In this document: positions 34,322 to 40,366 of the stretch, in pieces
Numbering within the stretch: position 1 is the first letter of the stretch
Layout of the letters: each line of letters starts with the position of its first letter
Assembly: GCA_014860455.1 (NCBI GenBank)
Contig: JACZJQ010000225.1
Location: 1-40,366 of the forward strand
Reading direction: 5' to 3'
DNA from: Bryobacteraceae bacterium
GTDB lineage: Bacteria; Acidobacteriota; Terriglobia; Bryobacterales; Bryobacteraceae
DNA: 40,366 nucleotides
The notes under the pieces: model-generated
Database searches by the model: none
What the model was told of the DNA's origin: nothing
The model's input: only the letters and a program-made list of their open reading frames with translations
Position numbers and translations under genes: made by a program

Positions 34322-35344
34322 CTACTTCTTCTTCGCCGGGGCCGTCTTTGGAGGCTCCGGCGTGATCGACGGCGGCGTCGTCTTGCCCTTATCTTTCTCT
34401 TCGCCCTCGAAGGTGATCTCGCTCTCCACTTGCAGCAACTGCGATTCCACCGCAAACTTCCTGTAGTTCCTGTACTCGATCGAATTCCTCATGCACGAGA
34501 AGCTGTGCGTCTGGCACGCCAGCACCTCGCTCTTCACCGGCAGCAAATACCTTTGCGCGTTGATGATCACCCATCCGTAATCCACCGACATCTCCACCTT
34601 GTCGAAATCGTAATCCACCGGCAACTGCCGCGAGTCCATCTCGATGCGCAACACTCGCGCCGACTCCGGATCGATCCACAGCGCCCCGTTATACGCTGGC
34701 CGCACCGACCGCCCATAGCGGATCGTCCAATGCGAATTCGCCTGCGCCACACTGAAGTTGAACACCTTCGCCTTCAGTCCTGCGGCCGTCGATTCTTCAT
34801 TCCTCAAACGGAACCGCGCATCCGTGTTCGATGCCATGATGTCGGCCAGCGTCGTGCCGAACTCGCCCGTCGACCACGATCCCGAATCTTCCGGAGATCC
34901 CTTCTTCAGCCGCTTCCCGTTCACCCTGATATTCCGGTAGTCCTCTTTGCCGCCCGCGTAGGTCAACTCCACCTGCACCCGGTCCTTCTGCTTCCACTCC
35001 GGTTTGCGCGTCTTGCTCTCGTAGCGCACTACCACTTGGTCGCAAATGAAATCCGGCAACTTGTCGTTGAACTCATACGCCGCCGCCCGCGCCCGCTCAA
35101 TCAGTTCATCGGCTTCGTTTTCCGGCGACGCCGTCATCGACTTGTCGCCCCGACCCTCTTCATCAACGGTAATTTCTTTGTAGACCGGCCCGGCCTTCGG
35201 CGCTGTTGGCGGTGGCGCCTCCGACGGCTTTTCCCGCTGGGTTGCCGGCCCGCCGCGCTTTAAAATCGGACGCCCTGGATCGGACTGCTGGGCCGCCGCG
35301 AAAGCGCCCAGTGCCAGTACCGCAACGATGAGAATCCGCATCAT
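34322..35344 (-). CDS. Secreted protein of an acidobacterial beta-rich family, unknown function
   Basis: A 340-residue exported protein (leader MMRILIVAVLALGAFAAAQ). A Pro-rich linker covers about 20-55. The rest has the pattern ARAAAYEFNDKLPDFICDQVVVRYE, RVQVELTYAGGKEDYRNIRVNG, and STGEFGTTLADIMASNTDARF, then paired strands such as ALWIDPESARVLRIEMDSR and YGWVIINAQRYLLPVKSEV. The 'N-E/D-K-L-P-x-F-x-C' opening and the following strands are familiar from many paralogous Acidobacteriota proteins that resemble LolA/outer-membrane lipoprotein-sorting folds; this is recognition by eye. The tail is Lys/Pro-rich (TTPPSITPEPPKTAPAKKK). It is the last gene of the operon beginning at 39824, 37 bp after the esterase. 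Confidence 0.75.
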   Translation of the reverse strand: MMRILIVAVLALGAFAAAQQSDPGRPILKRGGPATQREKPSEAPPPTAPKAGPVYKEITVDEEGRGDKSMTASPENEADELIERARAAAYEFNDKLPDFICDQVVVRYESKTRKPEWKQKDRVQVELTYAGGKEDYRNIRVNGKRLKKGSPEDSGSWSTGEFGTTLADIMASNTDARFRLRNEESTAAGLKAKVFNFSVAQANSHWTIRYGRSVRPAYNGALWIDPESARVLRIEMDSRQLPVDYDFDKVEMSVDYGWVIINAQRYLLPVKSEVLACQTHSFSCMRNSIEYRNYRKFAVESQLLQVESEITFEGEEKDKGKTTPPSITPEPPKTAPAKKK

Positions 35345-35381
35345 CTTCCGATTCAGTTTGACGCGGCCCCTCGCCGCCGCG

Positions 35382-36224
35382 TTACCGCACGAATCCGCGC
35401 ACCTTCAGCCAGTCCTTCAACCTGTCCGGCCACGTCGACAACACCGGGTCCTTCTGCGCCAGGCCCACGCCATGCCGCCCTTCAGCGTAAATGTGCATCT
35501 CCGCCGGCACGCCCACCCGCCGCAGCGCCATGTAGTAAAGGATGCTGTTCTCCGGCGGCACGCCCGTGTCGGCGTTGGTGTGAAACAAAAACGTCGGCGG
35601 CGTTTCGGCCGTCACTTTCAACTCATTCGACAGATCCCACACCAGCGCCGGATCCGGCGGCGCGCCCAGCAGATTCCGCATCGACCCCGAATGCGTATAC
35701 CGCGTCGTGAACGAAATCACCGGATAACAAAGCACGGCGAAGTCCGGCCGCTCGCCCTGCTGGAAATGCGTCGACAGCGTCGATGCCAGATGCCCGCCGG
35801 CTGAAAAGCCCATCACGCCCACCCGTGCCGGATCGATTCCCAATTTCAGCGCCCGCTCGCGGATCATCCGCATCGCACGCCGCGCATCGTCCAGCGGCGC
35901 CGGATGGCGGTAACGCGGCCCAAGCCTGTACTTCAAAATGAATGCCGACACCCCCAGCGCGTTGTACCAATCGGCGATCTGCTTGCCCTCGTGATCCATC
36001 GCCAGCGCGCCATAGCCGCCGCCAGGGCACACCAGCACCGCCGCCCCGTTCGGCTTCGCGGCGACATATGTCGTCAACGCCGGCTTGTCCAGTTCCTCCG
36101 TCCCCACCGCACCCGGCGCGCCCTCGGGCCAAAGCAATTCTGTCGCTGGCGTCTGCGCCTGCATCACCGCCGCCGCCGAAACCATCGCCGCCGCCGTGCG
36201 CCTGGTGATCCTGTCGTTGTGCAT
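35382..36224 (-). CDS. Tat-exported acetylesterase-like alpha/beta hydrolase
   Basis: A 280-residue carbohydrate-esterase-like protein. The ATG at 36224 has GGAGG seven bases upstream and is preferred over the TTG at 36230. The leader ITRRTAAAMVSAAAVMQAQ is twin-arginine. The fold shows AAVLVCPGGGYGALAMDHEGKQIADWY (oxyanion region), ARVGVMGFSAGGHLASTL (nucleophile Ser), FLFHTNADTGVPPENS (Asp) and YAEGRHGVGLAQ (His). Close relatives remove acetyl groups from xylan or similar polymers (BD-FAE/AxeA type). It starts two bases after the LD-carboxypeptidase stop, so the two are translated together. Confidence 0.9.
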   Translation of the reverse strand: MHNDRITRRTAAAMVSAAAVMQAQTPATELLWPEGAPGAVGTEELDKPALTTYVAAKPNGAAVLVCPGGGYGALAMDHEGKQIADWYNALGVSAFILKYRLGPRYRHPAPLDDARRAMRMIRERALKLGIDPARVGVMGFSAGGHLASTLSTHFQQGERPDFAVLCYPVISFTTRYTHSGSMRNLLGAPPDPALVWDLSNELKVTAETPPTFLFHTNADTGVPPENSILYYMALRRVGVPAEMHIYAEGRHGVGLAQKDPVLSTWPDRLKDWLKVRGFVR

Positions 36225-36226
36225 CT

Positions 36227-37258
36227 TCAAGCCTCCGTCGCGGACTCCTCCACCGTCAGCGTCGCCGCCGCCGTATCGAGTGCCGCATTCACTCCCATCG
36301 GGAGCGTCAGTTGATCGTCTGTGTGGCCGATCGTCATGCCCGTCAACACCGGCACCTCCAGATCGCCCAGGATATTGTTCAACACCTCGCCCAGCGAGAA
36401 CGTCGATTCAAAGCTCGGCTGGAATTCCCTCGGCGTGCACCCCGAACACTCCCCGATCACCAGCCCCTTGATCCCCTTCAACTTCCCGGCCAGACGCAAC
36501 TGCGTCAGCATCCTGTCCATCGCATACGGCTGCTCGCCCACGTCTTCGATGAACAGCATCTTGCCCTCGGTCCGGATCTCCCACCTCGTGCCCATCAGCG
36601 ACGCGATCAGCGACAGGTTGCCGCCCGTCAACGGCCCGCTCGCCTTGCCCGGCCGGATCACTCGCGTCATGTGGCGCGGCCGCAGTTGATTCTCTTCCGG
36701 TGGATTCGCCAGCACGCCCAGCGGCTTGGCCTCAAACAACGCCCGCCGGAAACACTCCTGCGTGTAGTTCGAAAACCGTGACAGCGTTACCGGCCCGTGG
36801 AATGTCACCAGTCCCGTCTCCTGATGAATCGCGACATGCAGCGCCGTAATGTCGCTATAGCCGATGAAGATCTTCGGATTGCGCCGGATCAAGCCGAAGT
36901 CGACCTTGTCCAGCAGCATCGCCGAGCCGTATCCGCCGCGAACGCAGAACACGGCCTTCACCTGCGGATCGGCGAACGCTGCATGAAGATCATCCACCCG
37001 CGTCTGGATCGACCCGCCCAGGTACCCGTCCCGCTTGCCCACGCCCGCGCCCCACTTCGCCTTCAACCCAAAATGCTCCACCGTCCGCCGCGCCAGTTCC
37101 AGCCTGTCCGGATCGCTGACGTATGTTGACGGCGTGATCAACGCCACCGTGTCGCCGGGCTTCAGCGCCTTCGGCCTCACCACCTTCGCCGTCTGCGCAT
37201 TCATCGCGCCCGCACCCACCGCCATGCCGATCGAGGCCAGGAAAGATCTGCGTCGCAC
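36227..37258 (-). CDS. LD-carboxypeptidase (S66 family, MccF/LdcA-like), Tat-exported
   Basis: A 343-residue serine peptidase that trims the terminal D-Ala of muropeptide tetrapeptides in LdcA; MccF relatives cleave microcin C. The Ser is in FCVRGGYGSAMLLD, the Glu in MLFIEDVGEQPYAMDRML and the His in LTGMTIGHTDDQLTL, in the right order. PLTGGNLSLIASLMGT is the usual block between them. The leader RRRSFLASIGMAVGAGAMNAQ is twin-arginine, suggesting a periplasmic form, unlike cytoplasmic LdcA. The start is GTG at 37258, two bases after the GT87 stop; TTG at 37264, overlapping that stop, is also possible. It lies between GT87 and the esterase in one operon. Confidence 0.92.
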   Translation of the reverse strand: MRRRSFLASIGMAVGAGAMNAQTAKVVRPKALKPGDTVALITPSTYVSDPDRLELARRTVEHFGLKAKWGAGVGKRDGYLGGSIQTRVDDLHAAFADPQVKAVFCVRGGYGSAMLLDKVDFGLIRRNPKIFIGYSDITALHVAIHQETGLVTFHGPVTLSRFSNYTQECFRRALFEAKPLGVLANPPEENQLRPRHMTRVIRPGKASGPLTGGNLSLIASLMGTRWEIRTEGKMLFIEDVGEQPYAMDRMLTQLRLAGKLKGIKGLVIGECSGCTPREFQPSFESTFSLGEVLNNILGDLEVPVLTGMTIGHTDDQLTLPMGVNAALDTAAATLTVEESATEA

Positions 37259-37260
37259 CC

Positions 37261-38391
37261 TCAAATGGTACACGGGTCCGCGCCGGATTTGGCGTTGCGC
37301 CCTCTCAACGCGCCCGCCGTCACCCAGGCCGCCAGCAGCGCGGGGTACACCGCCGACCACGGCGCGCCAACCAGCACCAGCACCGGCGTCAGCGGCATTG
37401 TCATCAGTGCGGCGAAGCGGACCATCGCAGGCTGTGCCGCCAACCGGCTGAGCAGGACCAGCGGCAACAACAGCAGCAGCGTGTCCTGCGCGTAGGCATG
37501 GACACTGATCAACAGGCTCGCCGGCAGCGACAAAGCAAATGCCTCGGCCCAATGCTCCGACTTGCGGAACGCCACCGCCGCTACCGCCGTCATCAAAACA
37601 CTCGCCATCGCAACCGCCCACCCCGCCGGGAGCGCCGGCAACGCCGCGCCCACGGCCTGGAGATTCGGCATCAACTGCGGATTCGGATGAAGCTCCGAAC
37701 TACCCAGCAGCGCCAGGTATTCAGCCATCCAGTTGCCGCCCTGCGCCAGATAGCACAGCGCGATGAGCACCGCGCCGCCCGCCGCGCCGCCTGCCAGTGC
37801 CCGCCACTTCCGGTGCATGATCAGCACCACCGGCAGCAGCAGCACCAGGTGCGGCTTGATCGCGCACAACGACCAGACCAGCCCCGCCGTGAACGGCCTC
37901 TCCCTTTCCATCAGCAGATATCCGGCCGCGGCCAGAGCCAGCACGATCGAAACATCCTGCCCGTTGAATGGCGTGAACACCAGCGGCGGATAGAGAAATG
38001 CGAACACCGCCAGGTCGAACCGGTCTCTGACAAACGTCCAAAGGAACCACACCAGGCAGGCGACGCTCATCGCCTGAAACGTCCAGTACGCCGTCCGGTA
38101 TGGCAGACCCGCAAGCGGCCGCAGCATCCAGGCGTAGAATGGCAGCCGTGAATAGTAGACCGACGGCATGACGCCACCCAAAGTCTCCCGGTGCACCCGC
38201 TCATTCGCTTCCACCGAATACAGCCCCGGCGTCCCAATCAGCGTCGCTCCCGCATAGAGCTGCGCAAAGTCGTTCGCCCCCGCCAGAAACCGTTCCGGCT
38301 TCACGGCCTGCAGGACAAGCGCCCATAGCGCAGTTGTGCAGATGGCGGCTATGAGCACCCGGCGCCCGGATCGTCTCTCTCTCACCTTCAC
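37261..38391 (-). CDS. GT87-like (DUF2029) membrane glycosyltransferase
   Basis: A 376-residue polytopic membrane protein with about nine to ten hydrophobic segments. After the first segment comes ANDFAQLYAGATLI, the Asp-containing loop of polyprenyl-phosphate-dependent mannosyltransferases of family GT87. FNGQDVSIVLALAAAGYLLMERERPFTAGLVWSLCAIKPHLVLLLPVVLI is the middle block in which 'KPH' is typical. Acceptor and sugar are unknown; relatives modify lipoarabinomannan or surface glycans. The start is placed at GTG 38391; GTG 38385 is also possible, and a start at 38478 would overlap the upstream hydrolase by 40 bp. The operon continues with LD-carboxypeptidase. Confidence 0.82.
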   Translation of the reverse strand: MKVRERRSGRRVLIAAICTTALWALVLQAVKPERFLAGANDFAQLYAGATLIGTPGLYSVEANERVHRETLGGVMPSVYYSRLPFYAWMLRPLAGLPYRTAYWTFQAMSVACLVWFLWTFVRDRFDLAVFAFLYPPLVFTPFNGQDVSIVLALAAAGYLLMERERPFTAGLVWSLCAIKPHLVLLLPVVLIMHRKWRALAGGAAGGAVLIALCYLAQGGNWMAEYLALLGSSELHPNPQLMPNLQAVGAALPALPAGWAVAMASVLMTAVAAVAFRKSEHWAEAFALSLPASLLISVHAYAQDTLLLLLPLVLLSRLAAQPAMVRFAALMTMPLTPVLVLVGAPWSAVYPALLAAWVTAGALRGRNAKSGADPCTI

Positions 38392-38438
38392 TCTATCGTC
38401 TGAACGCCCGGCTTCCTCCACCTCGGCGGCAGCCCGCC

Positions 38439-39824
38439 CTATCGTCCCGTCTCCAATCCGGCGCGCCGCCGCAGCCACGTCGCCATTTTGTCCAGCGCCG
38501 CCGGCGCCATCGTCTCTTCAATCTGGTTGTATTCGGGCACCCCGCCCGTCTTCGCCGTCTGCATCAGATGGTTCAACCCCGGCAGCAGCGCTGTCTCGAA
38601 ATCCTGGTTCCCGCCCTTCTTCAGCGCCGCCTCGATCGCCGGCAGGTTCTGCCCCGGTACCACCTGCGCGTCCAGGCTCCCGTTCAACGCCAGCACCGGG
38701 CACTTCACTCTCTCCAGCACCGGCTGCGGATTGTACGTCAGGAAATATCGGAACCACATCGAGTTCACATTCCTGATGCTCTGCTCCACCGCCGGCGACC
38801 CGCCCAGCACTTCCTTCAACTTCACCGCCGCCGCCGCCGGATCCCTCTCCGCCTTCACAATCGCGAATATCTTCTCCTGGATCGACCTCTGCGCCGCAAT
38901 CGCTTCCGCGCTCGCACCATTCGCCTTCAACACCGCCTGCCCCTGCTCATACAGAATCTGCTCCCCGTCCACCCCTGTCCCCGCCATCAACACGATAAAC
39001 GCCGTCTCCGGCCTCCTCACCGCAATCATCGGCGCAATCACTCCGCCCTCGCTGTGCCCGACAAACCCGATCCGCTTCGCATCAATCTCCTTGCGCTTCA
39101 TCAGGAAATCCAACCCGCCCTCGGCATCTTCCGAAAAGTCCACCGACGTCGCCTCCTCGCGGCTGCCCGTCGACTTACCCACGCCCCGGTCGTCATACCT
39201 CAACACGGCAATCCCCTTCCGCGTCAGATGATCCGCCAGCACCAGAAACGGCTTGTGGCTGAAGATCGTCTCGTCGCGGTCCTGCGCCCCCGACCCGCTG
39301 ATCAATATCACCGCCGGATGCGGCCCCGCGCCCTCGGGAATCGTCAACGTCCCGCCCATCGTCACGCCCTCGGCCTTGCTCGCGAACGACACTTCCTCCA
39401 CCTTGTACGGATACGGCGGTTTCGGCGTCTGCGGCCTCCTGATCGCCGCCGACGCAACCGCGGCCGCCGACATCCGCTTCAGGTTCAGCTTCAACGCCAC
39501 GCCCTGCGTCATCGTCCCTTCAATCAAGTCTCCGGCCTCGTTCAGCTTGCCCTCATACGACGCCCCCAGCCGCGAGATGCTCCACCTCACCACTCCGTCG
39601 GCGAACGATACCTGGTCCACTGGAATCCCCATCGCCCCCTGGTCCACGCTGTCCATCTTCGCCGCCAGCGCGCCCGCGGCCGTCTTCTCCACATGCAGCC
39701 TGATCCGCAACTTCGCGCTCGGCAACTCCAGCACGCCCTCCCACGACCCCGCCACGTCCGCCGTCTGCGCGCCAACCGCCGCCGCCAGCAATAAAAGACA
39801 AGCCCATCTCGAAAAGAATCGCAT
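38439..39824 (-). CDS. Secreted alpha/beta hydrolase with an N-terminal beta domain
   Basis: A 461-residue exported protein (leader MRFFSRWACLLLLAAAVGAQ). Residues 22-130 form a lipocalin-like or DUF3887-like beta domain that opens with VAGSWEGVLELPSAKLRIRLHVEKT. The alpha/beta hydrolase follows: HPAVILISGSGAQDRDETIFSHKPFLVLADHL, RYDDRGVGKSTG, the nucleophile in IGFVGHSEGGVIAPMIA, Asp in LALNGSLDAQVVPGQN and His in LLPGLNHLMQTA. This is the common 'alpha/beta hydrolase family protein, serine aminopeptidase S33-like' type; the substrate is unknown. First gene of a five-gene minus-strand unit, 39 bp from the divergent cytochrome-type gene at 39864. Confidence 0.9.
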   Translation of the reverse strand: MRFFSRWACLLLLAAAVGAQTADVAGSWEGVLELPSAKLRIRLHVEKTAAGALAAKMDSVDQGAMGIPVDQVSFADGVVRWSISRLGASYEGKLNEAGDLIEGTMTQGVALKLNLKRMSAAAVASAAIRRPQTPKPPYPYKVEEVSFASKAEGVTMGGTLTIPEGAGPHPAVILISGSGAQDRDETIFSHKPFLVLADHLTRKGIAVLRYDDRGVGKSTGSREEATSVDFSEDAEGGLDFLMKRKEIDAKRIGFVGHSEGGVIAPMIAVRRPETAFIVLMAGTGVDGEQILYEQGQAVLKANGASAEAIAAQRSIQEKIFAIVKAERDPAAAAVKLKEVLGGSPAVEQSIRNVNSMWFRYFLTYNPQPVLERVKCPVLALNGSLDAQVVPGQNLPAIEAALKKGGNQDFETALLPGLNHLMQTAKTGGVPEYNQIEETMAPAALDKMATWLRRRAGLETGR

Positions 39825-39863
39825 TGTCTATCATTACCGCAATTCGCGTTACAATAGCGACCC

Positions 39864-40366
39864 ATGAGGGGCTCCATCTGGGCTATCTTTGCGTTCGCCG
39901 CAACCGCGGCCACGCCTGCCGTCTTCGCGCAGGCCCGGCCCGACTTTTCGAAGGACGTCGAACCGCTGCTCAAGCGCCGCTGTGTCATGTGCCACAACGC
40001 GCGCCTCAAATCCAACGGCGTCCGTTTCGACGACCCCGCCGCCGCCCTTGAAGGCGGCTACTCCGGCCCCATCATCGTCCCCGGCAAATCAGCCGCCAGC
40101 AAACTCATCCAACGCGTCACCTCCGATAAAGACGGCGTCCGCATGCCCCCCGCCGGACCCGCCCTCACCGCCGCCGAGATCGCCACCCTCAAATCCTGGA
40201 TCGACTCCGGCGCCGATTGGCCCCGCACCGCCGCCGCCAAGCCTGCCGCTTCCAGGCAAACTCTCTGGTCCTTCCAACCCATCACTCAACCCGATCCGCC
40301 ATCCCCCAAGAACGCCGCCTGGACCCGCAACCCCATCGACAACTTCATCCTCGCCCGCCTCGAAAA
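39864..40366 (+). CDS. Planctomycete-type cytochrome/DUF1549 protein (5' part, cut by window end)
   Basis: The first 167 residues of a large protein; the frame is open at the window's end. It starts at ATG 39864 with a Sec leader (MRGSIWAIFAFAATAATPAVFA). A C-type haem domain (PSCyt1) follows: FSKDVEPLLKRRCVMCHNARLKS, with CVMCH as the haem site and RMPPAGPALTAAEIATLKSWID as the rear part with the axial Met. At the edge, NPIDNFILARLE is the usual beginning of the DUF1549 (PSCyt2) domain. A DUF1553 domain would be expected next. These proteins are abundant in Planctomycetota and Solibacter-type Acidobacteriota, often paired with DUF1501 proteins; their redox role is unknown. Confidence 0.93.
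   Translation, partial: MRGSIWAIFAFAATAATPAVFAQARPDFSKDVEPLLKRRCVMCHNARLKSNGVRFDDPAAALEGGYSGPIIVPGKSAASKLIQRVTSDKDGVRMPPAGPALTAAEIATLKSWIDSGADWPRTAAAKPAASRQTLWSFQPITQPDPPSPKNAAWTRNPIDNFILARLE

Overview
The window looks like chromosomal DNA of a high-GC soil Acidobacteriota, most probably the Solibacter/Bryobacter group (Bryobacterales). This is inferred from the gene style: many secreted proteins with Tat or Sec leaders, carboxypeptidase-regulatory-domain proteins, CocE/NonD and S9 peptidases, DUF4038 and GH2 glycosidases, Gfo/Idh/MocA oxidoreductases with Tat leaders, and a planctomycete-type cytochrome (PSCyt1/DUF1549) protein at the right edge. No rRNA, tRNA, CRISPR array or recognisable transposase was seen.

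Layout. 0-8.5 kb: fabI, a Tat-exported sugar-isomerase-like TIM barrel, a coupled pair of PilZ-like proteins, a 938-bp non-coding stretch with repeated 12-mers, then divergent DUF4038 and GH2 glycosidases and an NmrA-like NAD(P)-binding protein. 8.6-12.1 kb: an accessory islet with a membrane protein of unknown function, a lone MNT-type nucleotidyltransferase, a decayed copy of the 3' end of hemB, and a compact three-gene RiPP cassette (short precursor with a GCAPC motif, a DUF692/MNIO iron oxidase, and its partner protein). 12.1-25.7 kb: hemB, a carboxypeptidase-regulatory-like protein, acylphosphatase, an ATP-grasp enzyme, an Rrf2/IscR-like regulator, alpha-glucan phosphorylase, a Cys-rich protein, a secreted protein, a zinc alcohol dehydrogenase, hpt, a kinase-like/nuclease-like fusion and a Tat-exported FAD oxidoreductase. 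25.7-40.4 kb: mostly minus-strand operons of exported hydrolases (amidohydrolase with Gfo/Idh/MocA; S9 peptidase, M50 protease and CocE hydrolase; alpha/beta hydrolase, GT87, LD-carboxypeptidase, esterase and a secreted protein), with a lone prepilin peptidase, a zinc-ribbon membrane protein and the start of the cytochrome-type protein.

The most interesting region is 9.89-12.25 kb. The precursor, MNIO oxidase and partner genes overlap and are read as one unit. The precursor has no signal peptide and does not resemble the methanobactin, bufferin or TglA types known to me. The cassette is bracketed by two direct copies of the hemB 3' end: the intact one at 12.14 kb, and a frameshifted copy roughly 80% identical by eye at 9.9 kb. 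This is the layout left when an element integrates at a gene's 3' end and regenerates the gene, and it suggests that the cassette was acquired.

All functional calls rest on motif recognition by eye; no database search was run.
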